Source: Protonemura montana (Eukaryota; Arthropoda; Insecta; Plecoptera; Nemouridae). Taken from it: a DNA stretch of 64,000 nt. This document shows, piece by piece, positions 47,801 through 59,697 of the stretch. Location: assembly GCA_947568835.1 (NCBI GenBank), contig OX387611.1, positions 4,220,001-4,284,000 of the forward strand, in the 5' to 3' direction. Position 1 is the stretch's first letter. Each line of letters begins with the position of its first letter. The translations under genes and the position numbers were made by a program. The notes under the pieces were generated by a model, which was not told the origin of the DNA, did no database searches, and was given only the letters and a program-made list of their open reading frames with translations.

Positions 47801-50800
47801 AGCACAACGCTGTTGGTCTATTTACTTTGACACAAATACCTCATCGAAGTTAAGTAACACCGCGCTGGGTGAAGTATCGGATGGATGACCGTCATACACA
47901 TGACCAATTCTGTTTGAGAGATAGGTTTGAGGGATGAAAGTTAGTACAGCAACTTCACTGCCTTGCTTAACCTCTTGACAGCATGGATTTGTAGAGGAAT
48001 CCTGTTGTTCACGTTGTACCGTCCTTTGGAAGGGAAGTTAAGCTGGTGGTCCCCTTGGTCTTCGACAGGGGTGGGCTCAGAACAGACACGTTCACCCTCT
48101 TTTCGTTTATGTTAGATTCGTCATAATCAAATTAATCCTTGACGCCATTAGACCCGTGATCATTGTGAAAACACTACGTCGTTAAACAAAAAATAAATTT
48201 TATAATTATCAGTCTTTTTTTTTGTATTGTACAGAGAATATATGTGCACGCGTCTTGCAAGACCTTGTCGCACAAGATTAAAGAGGTGATTGTTTATTCA
48301 GACCACGAGCTGTCGATGCCGCGGTCCATACATGGTGCTCTAGGTTGGATAGTTGGAGGTTGGACCTGCTGCCGAGTGGTGTACCAAGCATCGTGGGAAA
48401 CAGACCACGCGTCGTGGCTGTAGCGGGCTTGGCTAGCTTGGTTCAATGCCAACCAGATTTTCATGCCAAGGTGGTGGGGATAAATGACGCAGACATTTTT
48501 TGGTTGAAGGAATGGAATGGAAAATAAGTTTCGGTACTTCACGGGTCTGATTTTTTTTTTTTTTTTCACCCACATTGTTTGTCTGGGACCAGATTGACGA
48601 AGTAGAGCTTCAGTTATTTCCAGATTCTTAGACGTTTTTTTCAAATTAACCTCAACATTTTTAGAAGCTAAGTATAAATTCTGCTTTGTGAATTCGGCCC
48701 CTGAATTTCACTGCAGGTGTTTTTTTATTTATTTTAGTTACATTTTCATCTCGCCAATTTGAAAACAAAATCCCTGCAATCAAAAATTCTGATGTCAGTA
48801 ATTCATTTTTCTTAACCGATAAGACCTAATTTTATCGTTTCTATAGGTGCTATATTTGAAAAAATATATATATAATCAAAAATAGTAGCCATGACAATTT
48901 TCGCTAATTTTACTGTCAGAGTTGCTCGCTCTCGAGTCACTCCCGGTGCACTTTTCTTGCCCAATAATTTCGACAATACAATTGAAAAAAAAAAATGCAC
49001 TAACAGCTACTTTCGGGTGTTTTCGATTCAGAACGGCCTCATTACAAATCCAGTCGACAGCAAGCTTCAAACACGCCCTGATTCAGACCAGTCGAAAACG
49101 ACAATGGAATCTACTGGTGCCTCCGCCACTGTTTTGCATTGTCGCCATCTAAATCGGCTATCAATCACAGACCTGTTACCAAAAACTTGCGCCACGTGTG
49201 CGTTTGCTGATTATGCAAACCATATGGCAGAGTAGATCTTGTTTCTATTTGGCTGACACAGGCTAACACTGCTCGCATGCGATTACTGGCAACAGCTCTA
49301 GACCTTATCATGCGGCGCTTGGGGCAGTGGCACCTTGTTAAGATTTCACGTCCTCGTTAATGTATGGGTTGGATTGCATATGATTAAAGGTGAATGCTAT
49401 TGGAAATTTTACTTTGATTTTTTAGGATTTTTTTTTTGTAACATGAGCTTTTGATTTTTGATTGCGGTGGTTTTTGAAGCTTGCAGTCAAATATTGTGAT
49501 ATGTTTTGAAAATGTTAAGCTTTGCGATTTCATATTTGTCATCAGAAGATTGGCAAGCATAGAAATGAAACTAAATTCAGAAAAAAAGTAATTATCGTCG
49601 CACCAAAATTTAAAAACTAAAAAACTAATATTTGAGAGGTAATAAAATATCATAATTATAATATTAAAAAAATTTGTTTGAATTGTATGAATGTAATATT
49701 TTGTGGTCGATTTTGTGGTCGGCTATGTCGATTTTTGAGATTATTTCCAGATGTTTTGTAAAATGCATTGCTCCTCGTGCGTTGATCTCTCCATGCAAAG
49801 CAATGTGACCGGGCAATTCAGATTTTCGCCCATATTTTCTAACACTCAGCTCATGGGGTGCTTTAGCCAACAAAATTTCAACTCGAATGAGTAATTAATA
49901 AAATATTTATAACATAATTAATTTTTCTATCATTTCTGATGTAAAATGAAAAAATCTGAAATCAGCATACGGTTATCGTTTAGGAAAGCGATGTCGCCAA
50001 ATGACACGGTACCATAAAAGTGCATTTTTATTTCACTTCGTTCACAACAATCGTGACAGTTAGTTTTCCAACGATGGCAATTTGATATCCATGAATTCAG
50101 ATCGGGGAGCATTAATAAGACTTCATTTTTTACAGCAAATTTTAATATGAATGTCAAGGTATATTAATTTGCTTATCAATTTGGCTTCCAAGTATCCGGT
50201 GTCTTTGATAGGCCAACTCTGGGTGCATTCCGTTAAGGAAAAAAATCATAAATTGACCGAAAACTGGGAAATATCAAAATTAGACTTAGGAGTTTTTAAC
50301 TAAAAATGTAATTGATGTCAATGTACTTTAAGTGTTGAAGCCATGTCCTAAGATTGAATTCAGGTGCCATATTCGCAAAGCAAAGTATAAGCTTAACGCC
50401 CATAAATTTACTGGTAAATTAATTGGTTACAAATCTTGAAAATTTGGAAACACAGTCCTTGATTGGCTAATCAAGTTACAGCTCTAGGGGCTAACAGTTA
50501 CTGTGATAAAATTTCACATAATTAACGTCGAAGCTATTTTTTTAAGTTGTGTTTAATTAATTTTTTTAGCCCACCTAGAAAAAAATCGCAAATTTGTTCT
50601 AGTTTCTATAACATTGTGCAATGATCCGTCATCAAATACTTAGGTCCTTAAAAAAAACGATCATCACGCGATTTTAAAACCGTAAAAAACCTCTTCGCAA
50701 GCAGATAGATCAAAAAAATGTGTATTTTTATAATTTCCTGAAAATAAAGTCTTAAAACTCACGCCTATTTCAATTTTTGACAAGATTTTGTTGGAATTTT

Positions 50801-51039
50801 ACCCTTAAAAAGGCCAAAACAATCTTAGAATTGTAACGTACCCTTCTATTCTCGCCCGGTCTCCTCTGGGGCGACGGTAATCCATCCAAAGAGGTTGTCG
50901 GCGAGGCGAGGCCACTGGCAGCGACTGCGTTGGTAGAACATTGCACCGCCAACGCAACCCCAACGCTAGACGTCTGATTGGCAACGACAGGCAAAGTTGG
51001 CCCAGCGCTGGACATCATCGTTTCCACACTTGGTGTCAT
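41091..51039 (-). CDS. h: Hairy, bHLH-Orange transcriptional repressor (three coding exons)
   Basis: Coding exons on the minus strand are 51039-50842, 43677-43582 and 41843-41091, giving 348 residues. Exon 1 encodes a Ser/Thr/Ala-rich N-terminus. The bHLH runs at about residues 67-121, with the family's proline in the basic region ([14 protein letters not shown]) split from residue 66 by intron 1. The Orange domain is at about 137-175 ([20 protein letters not shown]). A long Ser/Thr/Pro-rich linker follows, then PISLV (326-330), a match to the CtBP-binding PLSLV motif, and the terminal WRPW (345-348) that recruits Groucho. Known role of the family: DNA-binding repressor in segmentation and neurogenesis, nuclear. 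The length is close to Drosophila Hairy (337). Orange and bHLH residues fit Hairy better than Deadpan or E(spl). Intron phases are both 0. ATG 51039 is the first ATG in frame; the frame runs open a little further upstream from a GTG. Introns are 7164 bp and 1738 bp, and both contain SINE copies. Confidence 0.96.
41950..42195 (-). mobile_element. Old, diverged 5S-derived SINE in hairy intron 2
   Basis: Recognisable tail (TTTGTGGTGTTTAACGACAC), GTGGTCTAATGG, CTACTCCTGTCGAAG, ACCACCGGCTTAAATTCCC and CGAACCTCTCTCCCGAA, with many substitutions and small deletions. Same strand as hairy. The array and 5S head are not recognisable. Confidence 0.8.
42196..43581. other. Rest of hairy intron 2
   Basis: AT- and T-rich intron sequence; open frames here are low complexity. 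Confidence 0.6.
43582..43677 (-). CDS. h: hairy coding exon 2 (basic region, helix 1, loop start)
   Basis: A 96-bp exon of 32 codons, from [16 protein letters not shown] to LILDAMKKD. The acceptor is TTTACAG just upstream (43684-43678) and the donor is GTAAGT (43581-43576). A CTGAC that fits a branch point lies at 43708-43704, about 27 nt before the acceptor. A tandem SINE array begins only 46 nt upstream of this exon. Confidence 0.97.
43724..44312 (+). mobile_element. 5S-derived SINE array in hairy intron 1, about 6.5 units
   Basis: Array only, antisense to hairy, from GTTAAGCAACACTGCGCTG to AGGTATTGGATGGGTGAC. Two neighbouring units share the variant CAGGTTCTGGATGGATGACC, showing local duplication. 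Its edge is 46 nt from the bHLH exon. Confidence 0.95.
44313..47834. other. Hairy intron 1, middle part
   Basis: Mostly AT-rich. Contains CACGTG at 44387-44392 and 44452-44457, an element E 3' fragment at 45915-45970 (CACTCGAAACGACGGTGGC), T-runs at 45809 and 46982, and a perfect Su(H) consensus (TTTCTCACA) at 47386-47394 that is expected by chance at this length. Confidence 0.5.
47835..48200 (+). mobile_element. 5S-derived SINE, unexpanded and diverged, in hairy intron 1
   Basis: One 5S promoter segment only (TCATCGAAGTTAAGTAACAC, GTATCGGATGGATGACCG), then body and tail (CTACGTCGTTAAAC). No tandem array. Antisense to hairy. Confidence 0.88.
48201..50841. other. Hairy intron 1, 5' part
   Basis: Includes a GC-richer open frame on minus (48537-48294) and a CACGTG near 49195. 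No gene supported. Confidence 0.45.
50842..51039 (-). CDS. h: hairy coding exon 1 (N-terminus, 66 codons)
   Basis: Starts at ATG 51039-51037 and ends in ...GENRR before a GTACGT donor (50841-50836). It joins in phase 0 to SNKPIMEK in exon 2, rebuilding the [10 protein letters not shown] sequence typical of Hairy proteins. The encoded peptide is low complexity (Ser, Thr, Ala, Val). A second pair of Met codons lies seven codons downstream, so the exact start is the least certain part. Confidence 0.85.
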
Positions 51040-52009
51040 TTGAAAGTCGAAAACAACACTCGCAATTCCCTCAAAAACGTTTTTTTTTTTTAATCCCCTA
51101 ATCACTGGGATATCACGTTTAATATATTTTGGAGCACTTTTTAAGAAATCGCACTAAAATAAAGTCACGTTTGCTTTTAAAGGCACTCACTGAAAAAAAT
51201 CCATTTCGATTTCTTTTCCGCCGATTTGTTTCAAGTTGTTTCACCCTTATGGCCCTTAGAAAAACTTGCAAGTTTACCGAAAAGTTGAGCAAAAGATGTC
51301 AAAACAGTGTTAATTTTTTTTTTATTTAATCGTAAACAAAGACAAATCAATAAAATGCGTAACCACTTCAAAATAATTTTAAAAAATATATTAAACGCAC
51401 TTTTCTCTCAAAGTCTGACGCGCACGATCGCAAATCAAAAACCGCACGCACTTCTGTCGCACGTCCTTCCTCCGTTACTTCCCGCCAACAAGTGGGGGTC
51501 TTACGCCTGACGCATGTCGCTCGCGCCTGGCTTGCCTCGCTTCGGCTGTTTCCGTCGCCTTGCACACGTCCCGAACATACCCGAAGTGCGGCGTGTGCGG
51601 CGAGCGTGGAGTGTGAGAACGTCGTGCTCCTGCCGGGTTCCCGTACCACCACACCCCGCCGCCTGTCGGTGCCTAAAGTGACCTACGTCGTGATTTCTGT
51701 GCCTCGCCTATCTTCTTATAATGCTTTCCACTCTAAGAGGTGCTGGAGATATTTGGTGGTTGATACCAGCGACGAGTTAAGACTTGCTGGAAGATGGAAA
51801 AGATCTGTTTTCTTATAATATGAGTGTGGTTAACTTGTCGATAGACCCAATTATGAACTAATTGGATTGGTAATAACTGATGAGAAATTCTGCGATGGCT
51901 AAATTGCAGATAATCCAAGTTTATCAACCCTTAGTTTCAGTAAAACACAAGCTTTACTTCAAAATTGTATGGTTTTTACCCAGTTTTATCAAAATCTTGC
52001 CTCCTATTT
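51040..52009 (-). promoter_or_regulatory. Hairy 5' flank with GC/CpG-rich block at 51415-51690
   Basis: A CpG-rich block directly upstream of hairy is the likely 5' UTR or promoter region. Contains one TGTGAGAAC (51612-51620), a perfect Su(H)-type match. I cannot place the transcription start. Confidence 0.5.
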
Positions 52010-52375
52010 GAAGTGTTTGTTGAAACTGTTGCCATGACGACTTCCAATCACATGCAGTGAAATTCAGATGTTTCTGAGAGCTAGAGATCCAACTTATAGT
52101 TGAACATTTTGTTGAAACTGTTGCCATGACGACTTTCAATCACATGGAGTGAAATTCAGATGTTTCTGTGAGCTAGAGATCCAACTTATAGTTGAACATT
52201 TTGTTGAAACTGTTGCCATGACGACTTCCAATCACATGCAGTGAAATTTAGATGTTTCTGTGAGCTAGAGATCCAACTTATAGTTGAACATTTCGTTGAA
52301 ACTGTTGCCATGACGACTTCCAATCACATGCAGTGAAATTTAGATGTTTCTGTGCGCTAGCAGCTTAACTCAGTG
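52010..52375 (+). repeat. 92-bp tandem repeat, about 4 units, 1 kb upstream of hairy
   Basis: TGAAACTG at 52021, 52113, 52205 and 52297 gives a period of 92. Units include TTGCCATGACGACTTCCAAT and CACATGCAGTGAAATT. Confidence 0.97.
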
Positions 52376-52519
52376 TTAATGCTGATTAATCTGGACGTAA
52401 TTACGTTCAAAATTGTCGAAAATTACTAATATGAGTTCGTAAAAGATTCCCAAAATGCTTGAACCTGAATTGCCTTAATAATGGGATTAACCATAAGTGA
52501 ACAAAGGTGAAAAAATTGT

Positions 52520-52605
52520 ACCTACTGACGGTTTCAGACGTTAAACCAGTGCAACAGGACCCATTGTCAAAACATTGCGTCGTTAAACACAGCAAATCAA
52601 GGGCT
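52520..52605 (+). mobile_element. 5S-derived SINE tail fragment
   Basis: TTAAACCAGTGCAACAGGACC, TTGTCAAAACATTGCGTCG, TTAAACACAGCAAATCAA. 5'-truncated and diverged. Confidence 0.8.
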
Positions 52606-55594
52606 TAGGGTCGATTTTATTAGAAGAACAAACCTATTTCTTGAAAGTTAATTGTACTTTTGACAAACAATCTAGAATCGACGCAATCTTATATCTTTGA
52701 TTGGACTGTATTCTGTGATTCAGTGAACTTAAGATTTATAAAAGTGCGTGGGCCAGAGTGACGCACACGCATGTCCTTGTCTCGGGACTCGAATGCGGGT
52801 GCGTCGGAAGTCACTGCCTCCTTGACCTTTCACCGCGGGTCGCGCAGGTTTCAGAAGGCTGTGATCTCATCCGGCGGTCGGTACAGAATCAATGGAATAA
52901 TCTTGATAATTAGAATTCATTTTTGTTTTCTAATGGAAATGAGGAAGTAATTAGCATTACAAGATTCTTCTTCTTTGATGTTTTCACATCCTTGTTGATT
53001 GGCAGCTTTTATTCAGGCTTTCCTTGAGTTATTTTGGAGTTATTTTGCTAAATTTTTTAACCAGTTTCATCTTGATACTGGGTTAATGAAGAGATTGTTA
53101 GAGAAAATAAAACCATTTCTTAAAAAACAGCCGTTGATTGCGTTTGTAATTAAGTTCGTTGAAATAGACTTGGTGATTTGTTTATCGCCATGGTAACAGC
53201 AATTTTAGCACAGCGGGTAGCGACCGGCTAGTTCACAAGATGATCAATAGATGGCGTTGCCTACACCTTCCAAAGTCTGCTCTAAAGATTCGAACTTAAT
53301 TTCGAAGTTCAGAAGTCTTTTGACAGTTCAATTTCAATTTGACGTGTTGGCATTTTGTTTAATAGCGCTATTTGCACATAGTTTAAACAATGTTACAATG
53401 ATTTCTTATTTTTAATCTATAGGAATTCAATTAGTTTCATTAATGCAATGGGAATTGCATGATATTTGCATGGTATATCTCAATTTAGCGGTGGTGTTTA
53501 CGTTGGGTTTACGTATAACTGTCATAAAAATACATTCAGGTACGCTAAATGCTAAATAAAGTTGAAAATAAAAACTTTTTTCTAGTTCAATTATCTTACT
53601 TAGCTTTTCCTTATTTATTACTGATCGATTTTTCGCTAACAATACGCCAAAAATAAAATAAAAACAGCCACAAAAATCTCACGAAAACCGGAAATCGCTA
53701 TGCAGGCATTTCTAAATTACGAACCACTTATTTTTCCCCAGGGATTTATTCACCTGAGCGTATAGACAGGAAATTTACAAGCTGAAAAAAACTAAAAACA
53801 CCACCACTAATTTCTTTTGCGATCACGTTCCAATGTTTAGAGACACAGCTTTTAGGGGAAAAATGGGGGGAAAAAAATAGAAAACTTGACAAATGTAACA
53901 GCGTCTAGTAATCTTAGATAAAAAACCAAAAGTTAAACCGAAGTTCAGTCAATCTTCGACCGTTTTTCTAGATTTCCAGTAGCTATTACCATGGCGACAA
54001 CAACTTAACGTCAGTTTTCTTAGAGCCAAACATAAACTGCATTTAGCAGATCCGAACCACAGACTTCACAATAAAAACAACCGAAAACCACTGTCAATTT
54101 CCGCCAATTTCTCGCCCATATGCTACTGCATCTCTTACTTTACCCGCACTATACACAGCGGCTGTCTCGTGAGAAAGCCGCCTCGTAGTAGCTTCCCATA
54201 ACCTTATCCTCTCGCTCACTCTTCTACCCATACAACCATCTCACTCGACACGGCATGCGTCTACCGTGCCATTGGTCAGAGTACCTGCCACATTCTTGTC
54301 ATCTCACCTCTCTCTCAAACCAACAAACCTCTCACATCTTCTCGCTCTCTCATCAACCGAACCACACTCCTTTTTAATCGGTCATTTCACGACAATCACC
54401 GCGTCTCTCTCACTCCTATGCGTTTAACCTAACGCGCTGTCTCTCTCTTTCCTCTATCGTCTCCGATTATCCGGGTATAGGCGTTTTGTAGTTGTCTCTT
54501 TCTCGTTATTAGGTAGCCGTATAGCTTTTTCTCTGTCTGACCACGCTTACACGTGCCTTCAGATACTCCCGCTACATTGTATCGTGTTTCTTCGTCTGGC
54601 TTATGGCGTTTGAGATAAGTGTGTCTCTTTTGCTGGCATCCGACATGGTGGTTCTCGCTCTGTTTCGTGATGTCTTAGAGCAGTTTTCTCTGTTGTTCTC
54701 ATGGGAGTGTTATATGAGTAATCACTGGAGTAAGTAGGAGAGATGCTGTATTGATGTCATTGAGATTTGCCGACTGTGAGATTCTTTTGTGTGTCCAATA
54801 AAAATTTTGATAAATGGTCTCGAAAATGGTCAGATATTATTTTTGAAGTTTAGGTTAGGCACCATATGTAGTTTATCAGCCAATTACAGATGTTTTTCAG
54901 GATTTTCAGGGGCTGTTGTTATGGTGGTATCAACCTAACTTCCAAATCGATCAAGTTTCAGGTTAAACTTAGCTTTGCATATCCATGAAACCACAAAAAA
55001 AGCCCCCACAAAATAGCTACGTTGGTCAGATTTGCATTGATGCGTTTCAGTATACGTCCCATAGATTTGGTAGACATTTTGGTTACCCCCACCCTCTGAA
55101 AATCTGGAAACACTATCTGTAGTTGTCTGAACATCAAAGACTTTATGAATCGTTAGAAATAATTTTGAAAAAAAAAGTGCAAAAATTGCCCAGCAAAGAG
55201 TAAAATCATTTTTTTACCTCATGCTCGGCTATATTTTATATCGAACTCGTATTAAAACTCAGCTAATTTTTCAGGTTTTGAATACCATTTCCTAATTCAT
55301 GCCAAAACGCATGTCGTTTGGTGCCCATCCCTAGCTTCTAAGTCTACCTAGATTATGAATTGGTTCATTTTTGTCACCTTTTCTCACAAACACCTGTCAG
55401 TCACCTCGCTGGGATTGTCGCACTATATTTACCAACCTGTTGCTGCTTATCTGTTTGTTTACCAAGCAATAAACCTGTCGAAGGTTTGATGCAAAAAGCC
55501 AACAAAGTCAAATACTAAAATATCATTTTCAAAACTAGCACGCGCAAGGTCATGCATCTTCCAATAACTTAGTTTTATAAATGAGTTCATGGAC
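52606..55594. other. Hairy upstream region, GC-rich and CT-rich patches
   Basis: 52745-52880 is a GC-rich island in AT-rich DNA. 54120-54620 is rich in CTCTC/TCTCT (GAGAG on the hairy strand). Both could be regulatory, but no gene or known element is recognised. Confidence 0.4.
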
Positions 55595-56560
55595 ATGTTT
55601 AGTCAGAATCACAGCGCTAATGTTAAACGTTCTGTCATTGGGTTTACAGGTTTAGTCAGAGTCACAGCGCTAATGTTAAACGTCCTGTCATTGGGTTTAC
55701 AGATTTAGTCAGAGTCACAGCGCTAATGTTAAACGTCCTGTCATTGGGTTTACAGGTTTAGTCAGAGTCACAGCGCTAATGTTAAACGTCCTGCCATTGG
55801 GTTTACAGGTTTAGTCAGAGTCACAGCGCTAATGTTAAACGTCCTGTCATTGGGTTTACAGGTTAAGTCAGAGTCACAGCGCTAATGTTAAACGTTCTGT
55901 CATTAGGTTTACAGGTTTAGTCAGAATCACAGCGCTAATGTTAAACGTCCTGTCATTGGGTTTACAGGTTAAGTCAGAGTCACAGCGCTAATGTTAAACG
56001 TCCTGTCATTGGGTTTACAGGTTTAGTCAGAGTCACAGCGCTAATGTTAAACGTCCTGCCATTGGGTTTACAGGTTTAGTCAGAGTCACAGCGCTAATGT
56101 TAAACGTCCTGTCATTGGGTTTACAGGTTAAGTCAGAGTCACAGCGCTAATGTTAAACGTTCTGTCATTAGGTTTACAGGTTTAGTCAGAATCACAGCGC
56201 TAATGTTAAACGTCCTGTCATTGGGTTTACAGGTTAAGTCAGAGTCACAGCGCTAATGTTAAACGTCCTGTCATTGGGTTTACAGGTTAAGTCAGAGTCA
56301 CAGCGCTAATGTTAAACGTCCTGTCATTGGGTTTACAGGTTTAGTCAGAGTCACAGCGCTAATGTTAAACGTCCTGTCATTGGGTTTACAGGTTTACTCA
56401 GTCACAGCGCTAATGTAAGCGAGCCTGCGACACGTGGTAACGGTAGGAGCTACCCGATGACGCTAGCTGCCGTCTTTTTTAACAAACCTCTACAATTAAA
56501 TAATAACGACTCAAAATATCGATACATGTTTATCAATCGTTGAGGTTAGCATTAAGGTAG
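55595..56560 (+). mobile_element. Element E, copy with expanded 53-bp unit (about 15 units)
   Basis: TTTAGTCAG/TTAAGTCAG starts recur every 53 bp from 55598 to about 56395, each with TCACAGCGCTAATGTTAAAC. Then a single CACGTGGTAACGGTAGG segment and the E 3' part (TCTACAATTAAATAATAACG). Here the left segment is amplified and the 60-bp segment is single, the reverse of the 1.8-kb copy. Confidence 0.93.
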
Positions 56561-57934
56561 GGTGACCATCGCAGCATAAAGCGTATTCTTTTACGAACAA
56601 ATCAGAGACAAAGCCAAACAAAAATATATTGCCTCCTAGATAATTATATAGACTTGAATTTAGAATGAAAAATGTTTCTGTATTGCAAAAGGGCGTTGCT
56701 GAAATCTATTTAAGCCAAAAGAATGTCTGAACCATCATCTCATTTAGGTGAAGTCAGTGATATTTGATTAAATTACCAACCGTTGCCTGCAAATTACTCC
56801 ACAATATGGGCAAGACATGCTTCAGTTTAGTATACATACAAATTGCATTCCACTGGGCACATTAATTCTGATTGAATATGAAATTATTCTTAATAAAAAT
56901 AACCATTAAAAATGAATAGGTAATAAAATCTCAGTGATGGTTATTCTGTTATGCAAATGATAAAAACGCTTGGGGTTTGAAATTGTCAATCTTATTGGAG
57001 TTTGAACTGTAACATTATTGTTGTGGTGATTGACGGACTTGCTCTGTTAAAGTTGACACGTGGCCCTGAATCGAACATAAAAATGTCACATGTCATTTAC
57101 AACTAACCAAAGACAACTAACCATCCATCGAAGCTCATATAACTGGTAATATTTGACGTAAATACACACAACTAGCAATGGTTAATTTGTAACGAAAAAG
57201 TTGGGTACGCTCTCAATTCATGTGCTGTCCTAGATCGTGCGTTTTCTTGGGTGTGGGATGGAGGAAGCTGTGCCAAAAGACGAGAAACACAGAAACAATA
57301 TCTATACCCTCGCTATGCTTTGTCGGCGCTGCCTAACAAAGGGTAGCGTTACCCGAGCTTAGCTAAGCTTAGCCTTGCTATCGCTTTGCGTGGTCATAAT
57401 TATGAGCTTGTGTATCTGGCATTTATTTTTCAGAATGACAAGATTCTGTGAATATACCGAATGCCATTTCCAATTAAAATGTTCACCAATACTTAAAAAT
57501 GACGTGTGTTTCTTGAATTTAAATGTAGAGTAGACGAAACTTTTCCCGGAATGAGTGATCGACGTGCACAATTGCAAGAAAGGGTGGGTACGCGAGCGTA
57601 CGCGCAAAATAACCATTGATAACCAGGAACAAAGGACTGAATTTGTTCAAATTATTGCATCCTGGGATATTTTATTGTCGCTAAGCAATCAGGATCTTAT
57701 TGTCAAACATTACCGGCTCACGGCAGACGCAGGGCACTCTAGCTTACCCGAGAGAGGACCATCGGAGATGTTTCCAAAGAAGCACGTGGTCAATATCTGG
57801 CCAATGTCCATATTTTCAATTAGCTGGTAGTAAAAGTGGACCCGCATTAGGTGGATGCCTTTACCCAACCTATCCCGACCAAGAATCTGACTCAACTTAG
57901 AGAAAAAAAATGGCAAATTTACCGTTACAACCCA
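56561..57934. other. No recognised feature
   Basis: AT-rich with short ORFs. Confidence 0.5.
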
Positions 57935-58005
57935 CCATTAATAAAGATTAATTGAGTGTAAACCAGTCTCAAATGCGAGTAATCTGCGAGAAATAACGAA
58001 ATGAA
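57935..58005 (+). mobile_element. Element E 3' fragment
   Basis: AATAAAGATTAATTGAGTGT, CAAATGCGAGTAATCTGCG, GAAATAACGAAAT. Confidence 0.85.
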
Positions 58006-58379
58006 AAGAATGGTCAAAACAGTTGACCAGTAAGCCCAATGATTTTTCGTAGTGTCCAACTAGAGTTTTTAGGAGTGTATTAGATTAAAAAAAAAATTAT
58101 TTTTCAGAAACCAGACGCATGATTGGCCCCTGATTTTCTGGGTGGGCCAAAATAGTTTTTGTGATTGACGGCTATCCTCTCCCTAAACATCAACCAAAAC
58201 ACTTTTTTTTTAAAGCAGGTGTTGCTTAACATAATTATTTGAGAAGAATTTGTCACGGCAATCGTTGGTGTACAAAATAAAATAAAAAAATTTGGGGCTT
58301 TGTTAAAAAATATTGCAAATCATTTCGGAATCCAAACTAATCATTAATATAAATTTCAACTGCTATACTACCTACAGCA

Positions 58380-58830
58380 CTGACTTTACAGGTATAGTCA
58401 GAGAACCAGCGTTAATTTTAAGCTTTCTACTAAGAAAACGAGGCCTGCAACACGTGGTAACGGTTGGTGCCACACGATGGCACTTGCTGCCGTCCTTTTT
58501 TAACACACCTCTACAATTAAATAATAACGACTCAAAATATAGCTACATGTTAATCAATCTTTAAAGTTACCATTTCAAAGATTAATCCAAGTAGCTCAAT
58601 GGGTTAGAGCAACACCCGCGACAGATGGAGACCGGGGTTTGAGTCCCCGTTTGGGCATCAATTTTTGAGACGGTTATAGTGTAGGTATATGTTGCAAGCG
58701 TTTGCAATATAAATCAGATTTCATCTAAAAAGAGTGTGAACCAGTTTCAAATGCGAGTAATCTGCAAGAAATAACGAAATATCTTAACGCTCAAAACGAC
58801 AGTGACTCCAGCAGCATCTTAAAATTGTTT
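58380..58830 (+). mobile_element. Element E, unexpanded copy split by a tRNA-headed SINE
   Basis: 58380-58584 has both E segments in single copy (GGTATAGTCAGAGAACCAGC; AACACGTGGTAACGGTTGG) and the start of the 3' part. The E sequence resumes at about 58733 (GAGTGTGAACCAGTTTC). The SINE sits at the AAAGATTAAT junction. Confidence 0.88.
58585..58730 (+). mobile_element. tRNA-headed SINE, complete monomer
   Basis: 58585-58657 is a 73-nt tRNA-like head: ATCCAAG against TTTGGGC, GCTC/GAGC D-stem, and a perfect T-stem CGGGG-TTTGAGT-CCCCG. The tail has TTTTTGAGACGGTTATAGTG, GTTGCAAGCGTTTGCAAT and ends AGATTTCATCTAAAA. Confidence 0.85.
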
Positions 58831-59249
58831 AAATACATTTTGACATCAGCGCTATGGTAGCACGCCTACATGTTCATGACATTTTTCATCATCAATTTTT
58901 CATCAAGATTCGTATGATCTAAGATCTCTCAATAAGGGAATTATGATTCATGAATATGACTAACAGCAAATAGTCGCCGAACGAATCATCTCGAGTTTCG
59001 ATTCCTTGCACCACCCAAAGCAAATAAGATATCAATTATCTTAACCACACAAGACGTAGCCACACCGACAGCATGAACGCATCTAAGATGGTAAATATTT
59101 GCCCATCTCAACAAGGATATACAGGTAGAGAGACGGTCCCAGACATCTACTAGCTTACTGCTTAAGAAAGTTCCCACACTTGCCTGAAATGAGACAGAAC
59201 CATAAGACCAAACATAGAAGCATAAGAGATAGCGCTTTTTCGATTGTGC
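58831..59249. other. No recognised feature
   Basis: A 95-codon minus-strand frame (59273-58986) has no recognisable domain. Confidence 0.45.
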
Positions 59250-59560
59250 TCCTCTAAAGTGCGATAGAGGCAATGATGATGAAGTTTTTGTTAGCGTGAG
59301 AGAGATGATACGTGTTTTCTGGTTGCAAGGAATTTGTGTGGGAGAAAGAGAGAAGGTGTGCTTGATTTTTAGATTGGTGGAAGAGAGAGGAGGATGTTGA
59401 TGGGGTATTTGAGATAATATTGGGTCGTGCGTAGAAAAGGAAGAACGCCACGCTTAGGTGTGCAAGAGAGAAGGTTTATTGGTGTGGCACGTTGATTGAA
59501 AAGAGAGAGAGGATGCGGGTGGAGATACCGGTTTTATGAGCTCTGAACGACTGTAAGATT
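59250..59560 (+). other. GA-rich tract
   Basis: Repeated GAGAG, GAGAGAG and GGAAGAG on the plus strand, resembling the CT-rich patch at 54120-54620 in composition. No gene supported. Confidence 0.6.
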
Positions 59561-59697
59561 GGAACTAGTAAATGGTATGTGAAATTTTTGCAGACAGTTT
59601 TGTTAATGTGGAGTTTAATGGTTATTCACCACGAATAGCTCAAGGACTTTTTTGACGTTTCGGTCAGAGTTTTATAACTCAAGTTTTCGGTGCAAAT

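Noticed and set aside
48891-49235. 114-codon plus-strand frame in hairy intron 1
   Set aside because: Crosses a poly-A run and has no domain or splice support.
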